A DNA stretch of 64,000 nucleotides from Caballeronia sp. GAFFF1. GTDB lineage: Bacteria > Pseudomonadota > Gammaproteobacteria > Burkholderiales > Burkholderiaceae. The position numbers and the translations under genes were made by a program. The notes under the pieces were generated by a model, which did not search any database, was not told where the DNA came from, and worked only from the letters and a program-made list of their open reading frames with translations. The first letter of the stretch is position 1. The number at the start of each line of letters is the position of its first letter. The DNA lies in contig NZ_JALQEM010000028.1 of NCBI RefSeq assembly GCF_023630705.1, positions 62,001 to 126,000 of the forward strand, written 5' to 3'. Below, piece after piece: positions 34,341 through 44,389 of this stretch.

Positions 34341-35792
34341 ATGGAAAGCAGAGCGGATTTGAAGCGCTACGAGTTATTGATAGGCGGCGAATTCGTCGCT
34401 CCGAGCGGCGGCGCATATTCGACCAATCTCAATCCCGCAACCGAAGAGCCGATCGGGTATGTCGCGCAGGGCACGTCGGCCGATGTAGACCGCGCTGTGC
34501 AGGCGGCGCGCGCCGCGTTGAAACCCTGGAACGCGATTCGCGCCGCCGAGCGCGGCCGCATCCTGATGCGGCTTGCCGAACTGCTCCGCGAAAATCAAGA
34601 AGAACTCGCCGCGCTCGAAAGCCTCGATGCGGGCAAGCCCATTGCCGGCGTCCAGCGCCAGGACGTGCCCGCCGCCATCGATACGCTCGCCTACTACGCC
34701 GGCTGGTGCGACAAGATCAACGGTCAGGTCGTGCCGGCGCGGCCCGATGCGCTGACCTACACGGTGCGCGAGCCGGTGGGCGTGGTCGGCGCCATCGTCC
34801 CGTGGAATTTCCCGCTGATGATCGGCATGTGGAAGATCGCGCCGGCGCTCGCCTGCGGTTGCACGCTGATCGTGAAGCCTGCCGAGATCACGCCGCTGTC
34901 CGCGCTGATGATCGGCCGCCTCGCGCTGGAAGCGGGCGTGCCGCCCGGCGTGCTGAACATCGTTACGGGCAAGGGTTCGGTGGTCGGCGATTCGATGGTC
35001 GCGCATCCGGGCATCGACAAGATCACCTTCACGGGTTCGCCTTCGGTCGGGCGGGGGATCCTGCAAGGGGCGGCGGGCAACTTCAAGCGCGTGACGCTGG
35101 AGTTGGGCGGCAAGTCGGCCAACGTCATCTTCGCCGATGCCAACATCGACAGCGCGGTGCGCGCGGCGGCATCGGGCATCTTCTTCAACGCGGGACAAGT
35201 GTGCTCGGCGGGGTCGCGCGTGCTGGTGCAGCGCGCCGCCTATGACGAAGTGGTCGAGCGCCTTTCCGAGCGCGCGCAAACCATCAAACTTGGCGATCCA
35301 TCGAAGCGCGAGACGAACATGGGTCCGCTCATCTCCGCCAAGCAAATGAAGACCGTGCTCGATTACGTCGATATCGGCAAGGCCGAGGGCGCGTCGCTCG
35401 TGACGGGCGGGCGGCGCTCGGGCGAGCAAGGCTACTTCGTCGAACCGACAGTGTTCGCGAACGTCCAACACGAAATGCGTATTTCGCAGGAAGAGATCTT
35501 CGGTCCGGTGGCGAGCGTCATTCCTTTCGACGACGAAGCGGACGCGCTGCGCATCGCCAACGGCACCGCCTACAGTCTGGCGGCGGGCGTGTGGAGCGCG
35601 GACATCGGGCGGGTGCATCGCATGGCGGCCGAACTCAAGGCGGGCACGGTCTGGGTCAATACGTACGGCTATACGGACGTGCGGCTGCCGTGGGGCGGTT
35701 CGGGCGATTCGGGCTTTGGCCGCGAGCATGGCGACGTGGCCATCGAGAACTTCACGGAGCCAAAGGCAGTGTGGGTGTCGCTGACGCCCTGA
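34341..35792 (+). CDS. Aldehyde dehydrogenase family protein (betaine-aldehyde-like)
   Basis: This 483-residue NAD(P)-dependent aldehyde dehydrogenase has the general-base Glu254 in TLELGGKSAN and nucleophile Cys288 in NAGQVCSAGSR. The cofactor segment VGAIVPWNFPLMIGMWK lies near residues 145-161, and the C-terminal portion is typical. It oxidises an aldehyde to the acid; the substrate is not deducible, though resemblance is to betaine or 4-aminobutyraldehyde types. The ATG at 34341 has GGAG six bases before it. The ATG at 34329 lacks a ribosome site. It stands alone. Confidence 0.88.
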   Translation: MESRADLKRYELLIGGEFVAPSGGAYSTNLNPATEEPIGYVAQGTSADVDRAVQAARAALKPWNAIRAAERGRILMRLAELLRENQEELAALESLDAGKPIAGVQRQDVPAAIDTLAYYAGWCDKINGQVVPARPDALTYTVREPVGVVGAIVPWNFPLMIGMWKIAPALACGCTLIVKPAEITPLSALMIGRLALEAGVPPGVLNIVTGKGSVVGDSMVAHPGIDKITFTGSPSVGRGILQGAAGNFKRVTLELGGKSANVIFADANIDSAVRAAASGIFFNAGQVCSAGSRVLVQRAAYDEVVERLSERAQTIKLGDPSKRETNMGPLISAKQMKTVLDYVDIGKAEGASLVTGGRRSGEQGYFVEPTVFANVQHEMRISQEEIFGPVASVIPFDDEADALRIANGTAYSLAAGVWSADIGRVHRMAAELKAGTVWVNTYGYTDVRLPWGGSGDSGFGREHGDVAIENFTEPKAVWVSLTP

Positions 35793-35850
35793 GCGACCGC
35801 TGAGCGCCGCGCGTCGAATACGCGCGGTGGTTCTCGAACAAAGCGCGAAA

Positions 35851-35866
35851 GGCGGCCGAAGCCGCC
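35851..35866 (-). terminator. Probable terminator of the minus-strand hypothetical gene
   Basis: GGCGGC and GCCGCC arms flank a UUCG tetraloop on the minus strand, followed by TTTCGC. It may also serve the convergent aldehyde dehydrogenase gene. Confidence 0.5.
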
Positions 35867-35890
35867 CTGGTTGCATCGCCGAAAGAAGAC

Positions 35891-36235
35891 TTAAACGCGC
35901 GCCTGCACGCCTTCCTTGTCGCGCGCCCGCCAAAGCCGAGCGCGCTGTGTGCTGTCCTCGTATTGAACCGTGTTTTGACGGCATGCCTCGATCGTCGAGT
36001 TCTTGCGCTCGACGATCGCCTGGCAGAGAAACTCCGCGCTATATGCCTTGAGCAAATGCGGACACTGCGTCCCGATGTACTGCGCGATCTTGCCGTAGTC
36101 GCTGTCTGCCGATGCCAGCGAGCGATACGTGTCCGCGTCCCAGCGGAACATCAGGTCGAGTTCTTCGAAAGCGGTATTGAACGCGCAGACTTGCGCCAGA
36201 ACTTCGCGGTCGTCGCTGTGCATGGCGTGGCTCAT
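35891..36235 (-). CDS. Hypothetical protein, Burkholderia-type, 114 residues
   Basis: This soluble protein has no signal peptide or membrane segment. Features include EELDLMFRWDADTYRSL, YIGTQCPHLLKAYSAEFL and a basic C-terminus. The ATG at 36235 is supported by GGAG six bases upstream. Earlier in-frame Met codons to 36286 lack this. I do not recognise the family. It lies between the aldehyde dehydrogenase and the start of the oxalate cluster, and nothing in it suggests a role there. Confidence 0.6.
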   Translation of the reverse strand: MSHAMHSDDREVLAQVCAFNTAFEELDLMFRWDADTYRSLASADSDYGKIAQYIGTQCPHLLKAYSAEFLCQAIVERKNSTIEACRQNTVQYEDSTQRARLWRARDKEGVQARV

Positions 36236-36332
36236 GATCGTCTCCATAGTGGCCGCAGGGCATACACGCAGGATAGAAAAAGCCATTCATACAGGACAGT
36301 CAAAGTTTCTTCGGCTAACCATTCGGTTTGAT

Positions 36333-37280
36333 TTATGAATCGGGCTTACCCGTCTTTGCGACGATATGCGTGATCGCTTCGATCTGCGCGGCGCCTTCCT
36401 CAATTAGAAACTGCTTGAACGCGAGCGCCACCGGCGGCAAGCGCTTGTTGTTGCGATGCACGACAAACCAGTTGAGCATCACGGGAAAGCCTTCTATATC
36501 CAGCACGGCTAGTTTGCCGACCTGCAATTCCATGCTGATCGTATGCGCGGATAAGAAACTCAGACCCATTCCGGCGATCACGGCCTGCTTGATGGTTTCA
36601 GTGCTCGTGATCTCCATCGCGACATTCAAGTTCGTGAGCCTGCCGGCGAAGCCTTCTTCCATTGAATTCCACGTATCGGAGCCACGCTCGCGCACGATGA
36701 AAGGTTCATCGGCGAGCGACTCCAGCGGGATATCGCTTTGTCCGACAAGCGGATGGTCCGGCGGCGCGACAATCACGTAAGGATGCGGCGCAAACGACAC
36801 ATTGACCGTATCCATATCGCGCGGCGGGCGCACCATGACCGCAAGATCCGTCAAATTGTCGGACAGTTGATGCAGCAGTTCCTCGCGGTTATGCACGGCG
36901 AGATTGAGCCGGACATCCGTATTACGTTTGGTGAATTCGGCCAGAAGGCGAGGAAAGAAGTAATCGCCCGCGCTAATCACGGCGACGTTGAGCGTGCCTC
37001 CGGAAATACCCTTGAGACGGGCCATCGCGTCGTCGGCTTCGCGGAATTGCTCGAGGATCGCCCTGCTGTAATGGAGCATTTCGTTCCCCGCCGGAGTGAG
37101 ATAGATTTTCTTGCCGAGCTGTTCGAAAAGAGGCAAGCCGGCGTGCTCTTCGAGTTGCTTGACCTGCGTGGAGACGGCCGGCTGCGTGAGATAGAGCTCT
37201 TCCGCCGCCCGCGAAAAACTCAGGCGTCGCGCGACCGTTTCGAAGATTTTGAGTTGGCGCAGAGTGGCATTTCGCAGCAC
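36333..37280 (-). CDS. LysR-family regulator (CbbR-like), upstream of oxlT
   Basis: This 315-residue regulator has an N-terminal winged HTH (TLRQLKIFETVARRLSFSR, then AAEELYLTQPAVSTQVKQLE) and a type-2 periplasmic-binding-like effector domain from about residue 92. The sequence resembles CbbR-type LysR proteins. It is transcribed divergently from the oxalate transporter gene, and the usual LysR arrangement suggests it controls that promoter. The effector is unknown; oxalate or a downstream metabolite is the inference. Confidence 0.88.
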   Translation of the reverse strand: MLRNATLRQLKIFETVARRLSFSRAAEELYLTQPAVSTQVKQLEEHAGLPLFEQLGKKIYLTPAGNEMLHYSRAILEQFREADDAMARLKGISGGTLNVAVISAGDYFFPRLLAEFTKRNTDVRLNLAVHNREELLHQLSDNLTDLAVMVRPPRDMDTVNVSFAPHPYVIVAPPDHPLVGQSDIPLESLADEPFIVRERGSDTWNSMEEGFAGRLTNLNVAMEITSTETIKQAVIAGMGLSFLSAHTISMELQVGKLAVLDIEGFPVMLNWFVVHRNNKRLPPVALAFKQFLIEEGAAQIEAITHIVAKTGKPDS

Positions 37281-37681
37281 GGCAGGCCCTCATCCATTCA
37301 CGATAGCTAACTTATACAATAATTTTTTTTAACTTTCCTTAATCATTTTTGTCCCCCACGATGCTTTCACGTGCCCCGCAGTTGTAAGCCAACTTTCAGC
37401 CGACGCAAGCGAGCGCCGGGGAGCACGCAGCATCGAGCCCGACAGGGCTGCATCGACCATCCGGACTTCTTGGGAATCGCTCGAAATGATTCTTCGATCG
37501 CCTGACGCGGATGTTGGCCCCAAGCGCGAACCCATCGCCCTTCTGGACACGCGACGCCACGCCCGCGCCGCCTGGCCGGAGCACCTTCCCTGACCGACCG
37601 CAACGCCCGCCGGCCCCGCGCCGGTGATCTCGCTGTACATCAAGCGCCGCACGAGCGCAGAGACAGATATCGGAGACAGAC
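37281..37681. promoter_or_regulatory. Divergent control region between LysR gene and oxlT
   Basis: This 401-base region contains an AT-rich block at 37307-37350 (TTATACAATAA followed by a run of eight T) close to the LysR start, suited to LysR binding and autoregulation. The reverse complement of this block reads ATTATTGTATAAG, loosely like the TTGTATATCA motif of the cluster. The oxlT start is preceded by TCGGAGACAGAC. No gene is seen. Confidence 0.45.
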
Positions 37682-39034
37682 ATGGCAAGCGCAGACACGG
37701 TGGTGTCCGGGCAGTCGCACGGGCGTCATCACAACCGTTGGATCCAGCTGGCGATCGGCATTCTATGCATGGGCCTCGTCGCCAACCTTCAGTACGCATG
37801 GACCCTTTTCGTCGTACCGATGGATGCGAAGCACCATTGGGGTCAAGCGGCCATCCAGACGGCGTTCACCATCTTCATCGTCACGGAAACCTGGCTCGTG
37901 CCGGTCGAAGGCTGGCTGGTCGACAAGTTCGGGCCGCGTCCGGTCGTGATCGGCGGATCGGTGTGCGCGGCCATCGGTTGGGTCATCGACGCGCACGCGA
38001 CGAGCCTCGTCCATCTCTATATCGCGGCGGTCGTCGCGGGCATCGGCGCGGGATGCGTGTACGGCACCTGCGTCGGCACGGCGCTCAAATGGTTCCCGGA
38101 CAAGCGCGGTCTCGCGGCGGGCCTGACGGCGGCGGGCTTCGGCGCCGGCGCGGCGGTCACGGTCATTCCGATCTCCAACATGATCCAGTCCTCGGGCTAC
38201 GAGCACGCGTTCATGTTCTTCGGCATCTTCCAGGGTGTGTGCATCTTCCTGCTCGCGCTGATGCTCGTGCGTCCGAAGCCCCCGGTGCACGTGGCGCCGG
38301 CCAAGCGGATCGTATCCACCAAGATCGACTACACGACCGGCCAGATGGTGCGCTCGCCGCTCTTCTGGGTGCTCTACCTGATGTTCGTGTTCGTCGCGGC
38401 GGGCGGCGTGATCGCCACCGCGCAGTTCGGGCCCATCGCGAAGGAATACGGCTTCGCCAAGATGCCGGTGAACCTGTTCGGCATCACGCTGCCGCTGCTC
38501 GCCATGACGCTTTCCATCGACAACCTCTGCAACGGCTTCACGCGGCCGCTGTGCGGCTTCATCTCGGACAAGATCGGCCGCGAGAACACGATGTTCATCA
38601 TCTTTCTGGGCGAGGGCGTGGCGCTGCTCGGGCTGATGCAGTTCGGACATCATCCGTATCTCTTCATGCTGTTCGCCGCGATGACGTTCCTCTGCTGGGG
38701 CGAGATCTTCTCGATCTTTCCTGCCACGTGCGCCGACACCTTCGGCAGCAAGTACGCCGCCGCCAACGCGGGCACGCTGTACACGGCGAAGGGCACGGCC
38801 TCGATGCTGGTGCCGCTCGCGTCGGTGCTCGCGTCGATCGGATCGTGGAATGCGGTGTTCATCACGGCCGCGACGACGTCGATTGCCGCCGGTTTGTGCG
38901 CCAAGTTCGTGCTGGCGCCAATGAGAAAGCGCTGGATCGAGAACACGGTCGCCGCCACTTCGGGCGATTCGTCGATCAACGCGTCGTTTCAGGCGGGCTG
39001 GCCCGAAGCGCCGGGCAAGACGTCGGTTCAATAA
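37682..39034 (+). CDS. oxlT: OxlT-type oxalate/formate MFS antiporter
   Basis: This 450-residue, 12-helix major facilitator has the oxalate:formate antiporter signature regions: RWIQLAIGILCMGLVANLQYA at the first helix, FGPRPVVIGGSVCAAIGW in the loop 2-3 area, and GTALKWFPDKRGLAAGL in helix 5. Family members exchange oxalate for formate, or import oxalate. Context with frc and CoA enzymes supports oxalate uptake. It begins the plus-strand part of the cluster, with a second LysR gene 22 bases downstream. Confidence 0.88.
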   Translation: MASADTVVSGQSHGRHHNRWIQLAIGILCMGLVANLQYAWTLFVVPMDAKHHWGQAAIQTAFTIFIVTETWLVPVEGWLVDKFGPRPVVIGGSVCAAIGWVIDAHATSLVHLYIAAVVAGIGAGCVYGTCVGTALKWFPDKRGLAAGLTAAGFGAGAAVTVIPISNMIQSSGYEHAFMFFGIFQGVCIFLLALMLVRPKPPVHVAPAKRIVSTKIDYTTGQMVRSPLFWVLYLMFVFVAAGGVIATAQFGPIAKEYGFAKMPVNLFGITLPLLAMTLSIDNLCNGFTRPLCGFISDKIGRENTMFIIFLGEGVALLGLMQFGHHPYLFMLFAAMTFLCWGEIFSIFPATCADTFGSKYAAANAGTLYTAKGTASMLVPLASVLASIGSWNAVFITAATTSIAAGLCAKFVLAPMRKRWIENTVAATSGDSSINASFQAGWPEAPGKTSVQ

Positions 39035-39056
39035 CGAACGCAGAGGAACGCAGCGC

Positions 39057-40004
39057 ATGCGCGAACGCCCGGCCGCTCCCGCTCATGCGCCTTCGGTGTC
39101 GCTGCATCAGTTGCGGCTTTTCGTGACGCTCGCGCGATACCGCAGCTTCACCCGCGCCGGCGACGAATTCGGCATCACGCAATCGGCGGTGAGCCGCAGC
39201 ATTCGAGAACTCGAAGACGAAATCGCGCTGCGGCTTTTCGACCGGACCACGCGCCAGGTCACGCTCACCGACACCGGACGCAATCTGCTGGCGCGCATCG
39301 CTCCGCTCGTCGAGGAACTGGAAGCGACGCTGCGGCCGCGCGCCGACAGTCGAGCCGGGCAGGGCATGGTCCACGTGGCGAGCAGTTGCGGCCTCACGGC
39401 GAGCGTGCTTCCTGCGCTACTCGCGTCGTGCAAGGAGCGGCTGCCGGATGTGACGATAACCGTGATGGACCGGCCGCAGAGCGCCGTGCTCCAGCTCGTG
39501 CGCTCCGGCGAGGCGGAAATCGGCGTCGTCATTGCGCCGGACAATCTCGACGAACTCGCCTTCGAACCGCTATTCGCCGATGGTTTCGCAGCGGTGGTCG
39601 GCGCGTCGCATCGGCTGGCGGATGCCGCGCGTCTGGAGTGGACTCAGTTGCGCGGCATGCCGCTCCTTCTGCTCGACGACGACACCGGCAGCCTCGCCGC
39701 CGTCGAAGCCGCGCTCGCGCGTCACGCGGTGGCGGGCGCAGTGCGGCAGCGGCTGACGCAGCCGATGGCGGTGGCCCGCATGGCGCAGGCCGGTCTCGGC
39801 GTCGGCGTATTGCCGATGCACGCTCGTCTGTCTTGCGATAGCGCCCGCACGCGCTTCATTCCCCTTGCGCCCGACACCGCGCGCGCGGTGATGATCGTGC
39901 GCCGCCGTGGCCGCGCGCTGCGCGAGAGCGCGGCGCATGTCTGGTCGCACTTCATCGCAACCTCGACGCATACTCTCAACACGTCACAGGCCATCGAGGC
40001 CTGA
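39057..40004 (+). CDS. LysR-family transcriptional regulator
   Basis: This 315-residue LysR protein has an HTH near residues 18-75 (SLHQLRLFVTLARYRSFTR, EFGITQSAVSRSIRELE) and a substrate-binding domain typical of the family. It lies 22 bases after oxlT on the same strand, so it is probably co-transcribed with the transporter, an unusual arrangement because LysR regulators are normally divergent from their targets. Its target is not evident. It may be a feedback regulator of the cluster. Confidence 0.87.
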   Translation: MRERPAAPAHAPSVSLHQLRLFVTLARYRSFTRAGDEFGITQSAVSRSIRELEDEIALRLFDRTTRQVTLTDTGRNLLARIAPLVEELEATLRPRADSRAGQGMVHVASSCGLTASVLPALLASCKERLPDVTITVMDRPQSAVLQLVRSGEAEIGVVIAPDNLDELAFEPLFADGFAAVVGASHRLADAARLEWTQLRGMPLLLLDDDTGSLAAVEAALARHAVAGAVRQRLTQPMAVARMAQAGLGVGVLPMHARLSCDSARTRFIPLAPDTARAVMIVRRRGRALRESAAHVWSHFIATSTHTLNTSQAIEA

Positions 40005-40087
40005 GCGACGCGTCCATTCATCCCGACGACACCGCAAGGCCGCCGCCGCATGCGGGTTTTTGCTCGTCTGCCGCAGCACGAATCGCC

Positions 40088-40116
40088 TTGTCCCGCGTGA
40101 ACATGGAATGTAGTAT
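40088..40116 (+). promoter_or_regulatory. Putative promoter of the ketopantoate-reductase-like gene
   Basis: TTGTCC (40088-40093) and TAGTAT (40111-40116) are separated by 17 bases. The 16-base operator motif begins inside the -10 element. Confidence 0.5.
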
Positions 40117-40130
40117 CTTGTATATCAGAA
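40115..40130 (+). promoter_or_regulatory. Operator-like motif, copy A
   Basis: The 16-base sequence ATCTTGTATATCAGAA recurs exactly, inverted, at 41202-41217 in front of the small-ORF/GntR unit. It overlaps the predicted -10 and start point here, consistent with a repressor site. Confidence 0.6.
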
Positions 40131-40161
40131 GCATGCAAGACTACGACTCTAGGAGACGAGC

Positions 40162-41175
40162 ATGAAGATCTGCGTGTATGGCGCCGGAGCTATCGGCGGT
40201 TACATGGGCGCGCAATTCGCCCGGGCCGGAGCGGACGTCAGCTTCGTGGCGCGCGGGCCGCACCTCGCGGCGATGCAGGCGAACGGCGTGCGGCTCAGAA
40301 TCGACGGGGAAGAGCACACGGTCAAAGTGCGCTGCACGAACAATCCCGCCGAGCTCGGGCCGCAGGACTACGTGATCATTGCGTTGAAGGCGCATTCGGT
40401 GCCCGGCGTGGTCGACCTGATGCCGCCGCTGCTCGGTCCGGACACGGCCATCGTCACCGCGGTCAACGGCTTGCCTTACTGGTACTTTTATCAGCACGGC
40501 GGCGCGCTTGCCGGCACGACGCTGCAAAGCATCGATCCGGGCGGCAGGCAATGGAGCGTGTTCGGGCCGGAGCGGGCCATCGGCTGCGTGCTGCTGCCGG
40601 CGGCGGAAATCGTGGAGCCGGGCGTCATCGAGCATCACTACGGCAAGAAGTTTCCGATTGGCGAGCCGAGCGGGGAGATCACGCCGCGCCTTCAGGCACT
40701 GCACGACATCATGGCAGCCGCCGACATGGAAGCGCCGATGCGCGACAACATCCGCGACGAAATCTGGCTGAAGCTCTGGGGCAACCTTTGCTTCAACCCG
40801 ATCAGCGCGCTCACGCACGCGACGCTCGATGTCCTCACGAGCGACCCCGGCACCCGCGCGCTGTCGAAGGCGATGATGCTCGAAGCGAAGGCGATCGGCG
40901 ACAAGATCGGCGTCAACTTCCGGGTCGACGTGGAGCGGCGCATCAACGGCGCAGGGGCCGTCGGCGCGCACAAAACGTCAATGCTGATGGACTGCGAAGC
41001 CGGCCGGCCGATGGAAATCGACCCGCTCATCACGGTCGTGCAGGAAATCGGCCGCCTGGTGCACGTTGAAACGCCGATGATCGATGCTGTCCTCGCATTG
41101 ATCAAGCTGCGCGAAGCGGTGAATCAGGGCACCGCCCGGGCGCCAGCGCCGCCGCAAACGCAAAAAGCGGCCTAG
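40162..41175 (+). CDS. Ketopantoate reductase family protein; candidate oxalyl-CoA reductase (PanE2-like)
   Basis: This 337-residue protein has the NADP-binding motif GAGAIGG (7-13) and the conserved catalytic Lys204 in IWLKLWGNLCFNP, so it belongs to the 2-dehydropantoate 2-reductase superfamily. In Methylobacterium extorquens a member of this family, PanE2, was reported as an oxalyl-CoA reductase yielding glyoxylate. The oxalate-cluster setting here points to that role instead of pantothenate synthesis. It has an AGGAG site and its own promoter with an operator shared with the GntR unit. The functional assignment is inference. Confidence 0.75.
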   Translation: MKICVYGAGAIGGYMGAQFARAGADVSFVARGPHLAAMQANGVRLRIDGEEHTVKVRCTNNPAELGPQDYVIIALKAHSVPGVVDLMPPLLGPDTAIVTAVNGLPYWYFYQHGGALAGTTLQSIDPGGRQWSVFGPERAIGCVLLPAAEIVEPGVIEHHYGKKFPIGEPSGEITPRLQALHDIMAAADMEAPMRDNIRDEIWLKLWGNLCFNPISALTHATLDVLTSDPGTRALSKAMMLEAKAIGDKIGVNFRVDVERRINGAGAVGAHKTSMLMDCEAGRPMEIDPLITVVQEIGRLVHVETPMIDAVLALIKLREAVNQGTARAPAPPQTQKAA

Positions 41176-41201
41176 ACTGGAATCAAAGCGGCGAGCGTTG
41201 T

Positions 41202-41217
41202 TTCTGATATACAAGAT
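41202..41217 (-). promoter_or_regulatory. Operator-like motif, copy B (inverted)
   Basis: This is an exact reverse complement of copy A. It lies 89 bases before the small membrane protein ATG and just upstream of a promoter embedded in a long inverted repeat. Confidence 0.6.
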
Positions 41218-41222
41218 GCAAA

Positions 41223-41256
41223 ATATGTTGCGTCCTGCTGCGACGCAACATATACT
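41223..41256 (+). promoter_or_regulatory. Promoter within a 12-base inverted repeat
   Basis: ATATGTTGCGTC and GACGCAACATAT form perfect arms around a seven-base CTGCTGC spacer (41223-41253). Within it, TTGCGT (41228-41233) and TATACT (41251-41256) are 17 bases apart, a good sigma-70 layout. No T-tract follows, so an operator is more likely than a terminator. Confidence 0.55.
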
Positions 41257-41290
41257 AGAGGCTCTTTAGTGATTTGAACCGGAGCCTGAA

Positions 41291-41512
41291 ATGAGCATCG
41301 CCTTGTTGGTTGTCGTTGGAATCGCGCTGGTTGCTGCGGGTGTGGGCGTTACGTTTATGATTGCGTCGGCGGTGCCGCAGGACATGCTGCAGCGCGCACA
41401 GGAACACGGTCGCTTTGCCGGACTCGCGGCGGACGACCAGAACGGCGGTTCGGGCAAGCGCGTCGTCGCGAACCGGCCGCAAATGGGAAACCAAGCCATC
41501 AATGCCATCTGA
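41291..41512 (+). CDS. Small single-span membrane protein
   Basis: This 73-residue frame has one N-terminal membrane helix (ALLVVVGIALVAAGVGVTFMI, about residues 4-24) and a hydrophilic tail of about 45 residues. GGAG lies six bases before the ATG. Its stop codon lies inside the start of the GntR gene (11-base overlap), which implies co-translation. No family is recognised. It might tether or sense something for the regulator, but that is speculation. Confidence 0.6.
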   Translation: MSIALLVVVGIALVAAGVGVTFMIASAVPQDMLQRAQEHGRFAGLAADDQNGGSGKRVVANRPQMGNQAINAI

Positions 41513-42233
41513 TACTCAATCCGTAGACAGGCCGGAAGTTCGCCCGAACGGGCTGACGCTTTCGCTGGAGCCGATCAACGCCACGGTCTCGCTGCGCGAT
41601 CAGGCGTACGCGAAACTGCGGCAGGCCATCGCGGAGGCGGACATCTACCGTTCGCGGGAAGAAATCCGTCTGGACGAGAAAGAGCTGACGGAAGCGTTGG
41701 GCGTCTCGCGAACGCCTATCCGCGAAGCCATGACGCTTCTGGAGCAGGAAGGCTTCCTGCGCACGGTGCCGCGCCGCGGGGTGTATATCCTGCGCAAGAC
41801 CAAGCGCGAGATCGTCGAGATGATTCACATGTGGGCCGCCCTCGAAAGCATGGCGGCGCGCCTTGCCACGCAGCGCGCGACGGACGAGGAAATCGCCCAG
41901 CTTCGCCACATGTTCGACAATTTCCGCGACAGCACGCCGGCCGAGCATATCGACGAGTATTCGGAAGCGAATATCGCGTTCCATCAGGCCATCGTGCGGC
42001 TGTCGAAGTCGCAGATCATCTTCGACACGATCAAGAACATCTTCGTGCACGTGCGCGCGATCCGGAAGATGACGATCTCGCAGAGCGACCGCGCGTCGCG
42101 CTCGATCGTCGATCACATGCGCATCATCGAGGCGCTGGAGAAGCGCGACACCGAGCTCGTCGAGCGGCTCGTGAGGCAGCATTCGCTGGATCTTGCGGCG
42201 TTCGTCGAGGCGAACTGCGATTTTCTGGATTGA
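41502..42233 (+). CDS. GntR-family regulator, FadR/FCD subfamily
   Basis: This 243-residue regulator has an N-terminal winged HTH (LRDQAYAKLRQAIAEADIY, then ELTEALGVSRTPIREAMTLLE). A C-terminal all-helical FCD ligand domain keeps the expected metal/ligand His residues (FHQAIV, HMRIIEAL, HSLDLAA). FCD regulators usually repress catabolic operons and release DNA on binding an organic acid. Position and repeated operator motifs suggest it controls the oxalate cluster and itself. The chosen ATG overlaps the upstream small ORF. Confidence 0.88.
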   Translation: MPSDTQSVDRPEVRPNGLTLSLEPINATVSLRDQAYAKLRQAIAEADIYRSREEIRLDEKELTEALGVSRTPIREAMTLLEQEGFLRTVPRRGVYILRKTKREIVEMIHMWAALESMAARLATQRATDEEIAQLRHMFDNFRDSTPAEHIDEYSEANIAFHQAIVRLSKSQIIFDTIKNIFVHVRAIRKMTISQSDRASRSIVDHMRIIEALEKRDTELVERLVRQHSLDLAAFVEANCDFLD

Positions 42234-42261
42234 GTTCCGAGCAGCGTGAGCAGTAAAGCAG

Positions 42262-42295
42262 AAGGCCGCACGGCATCGCCGCGCGGCCTTTTTTT
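42262..42295 (+). terminator. Rho-independent terminator after the GntR gene
   Basis: AAGGCCGC and GCGGCCTT arms are followed by a T-run. The stop of the convergent sucD gene lies just 20 bases beyond. Confidence 0.8.
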
Positions 42296-42314
42296 CATGC
42301 GCCCGATAGACGCG

Positions 42315-43187
<873 letters not shown>

Positions 43188-43198
43188 GAGACTTCCTC

Positions 43199-44389
43199 TC
43201 AATGGTGGACGGCGCTGACGATCTTGTCGGCGGCATCGGCGAGGTTTTCGGCGGAGATGATGGTGAGACCGGACGTGCGCAGAATTTCGCGGCCCGCATC
43301 GACATTGGTGCCGGCCAGACGGACGACGAGCGGCACGCGCAGGTCGACTTCGCGCGCCGCCGCGACGACGCCTTGCGCAATCACATCGCAGCGCATGATG
43401 CCGCCGAAGATGTTGACGAGAATGCCTTGCACCTTTGTATCGCGCAGAATCAGCTTGAATGCGGTCGCGACGCGTTCCTGCGTCGCGCCGCCGCCCACGT
43501 CCAGAAAGTTCGCCGGCTCGCCGCCATAAAGTTTGATGATGTCCATGGTGGCCATCGCAAGGCCCGCGCCGTTCACCATGCAGCCGATGCTGCCGTCGAG
43601 CTTCACGTAGTTGAGGCCGTGCTTCGCGGCCTCGATTTCGGCGGGGTCTTCTTCGTCTTCGTCGCGCAGGGCTTCGACGTCCGGATGGCGATACAGCGCG
43701 TTGTCGTCGAAATTGAGCTTCGCGTCGAGCGCCATGACGTCGCCGGAACCGGTTACCACGAGCGGATTGACCTCGACCACGGACGCGTCCAGATCGACGA
43801 ACGCCTGATACAGCGCGGCGATGAACTTCGACGCCGCTTTCACCTGATTGCCGGTGAGCCCGAGCCCGAACGCGACCTGCCGCGTGTGAAAGGGCTGAAG
43901 GCCGGTCGCGGGATCGATCGCGACCTTGAGAATCTTCTCGGGCGTGCGATGCGCGACTTCCTCGATTTCTATTCCGCCTTCCGTCGACGCCATGATCGTG
44001 ATGCGCGACGTCGCCCGGTCGACCAGCATGCCGAGATACAGTTCGCGCGCGATGTCGCAGCCTTCCTCGATATAGAGGCGCTTTACTTCCTTGCCGGCCG
44101 GTCCGGTCTGCTTCGTGACGAGCACGGACGACAGCATCTTCTGCGCGTTGTCGCGCACGTCCTCCACCGACTTCACCACGCGCACGCCGCCTTTGCCGTC
44201 GGGATCGTTGGCAAACCGGCCCGCGCCGCGTCCCCCCGCATGAATCTGCGACTTGACGACCCAGACCGGGCCGCCCAGCGCGCTGGCGGCATCGGCGGCC
44301 TCCTGCGCCGTGAAAGCGACGCGGCCTTGCGGCACCGCGACGCCGTACTTTCGCAGCAGCGCCTTCGCTTGGTATTCGTGAATGTTCAT
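43199..44389 (-). CDS. sucC: Succinyl-CoA ligase (ADP-forming) beta subunit
   Basis: This 396-residue ATP-grasp subunit begins [17 protein letters not shown] and contains [12 protein letters not shown] and [17 protein letters not shown], typical of SucC. Its middle section ([18 protein letters not shown]) looks more like alphaproteobacterial SucC than the version I recall for Burkholderia TCA-cycle enzymes, suggesting an accessory, perhaps acquired, copy. The start at 44389 has an AGGAG site. It is divergent from the ThDP enzyme gene. Confidence 0.9.
   Translation of the reverse strand: MNIHEYQAKALLRKYGVAVPQGRVAFTAQEAADAASALGGPVWVVKSQIHAGGRGAGRFANDPDGKGGVRVVKSVEDVRDNAQKMLSSVLVTKQTGPAGKEVKRLYIEEGCDIARELYLGMLVDRATSRITIMASTEGGIEIEEVAHRTPEKILKVAIDPATGLQPFHTRQVAFGLGLTGNQVKAASKFIAALYQAFVDLDASVVEVNPLVVTGSGDVMALDAKLNFDDNALYRHPDVEALRDEDEEDPAEIEAAKHGLNYVKLDGSIGCMVNGAGLAMATMDIIKLYGGEPANFLDVGGGATQERVATAFKLILRDTKVQGILVNIFGGIMRCDVIAQGVVAAAREVDLRVPLVVRLAGTNVDAGREILRTSGLTIISAENLADAADKIVSAVHH

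Noticed and set aside
41223..41253. Reading the inverted repeat as a terminator
   Set aside because: No T-tract follows and a promoter overlaps it.
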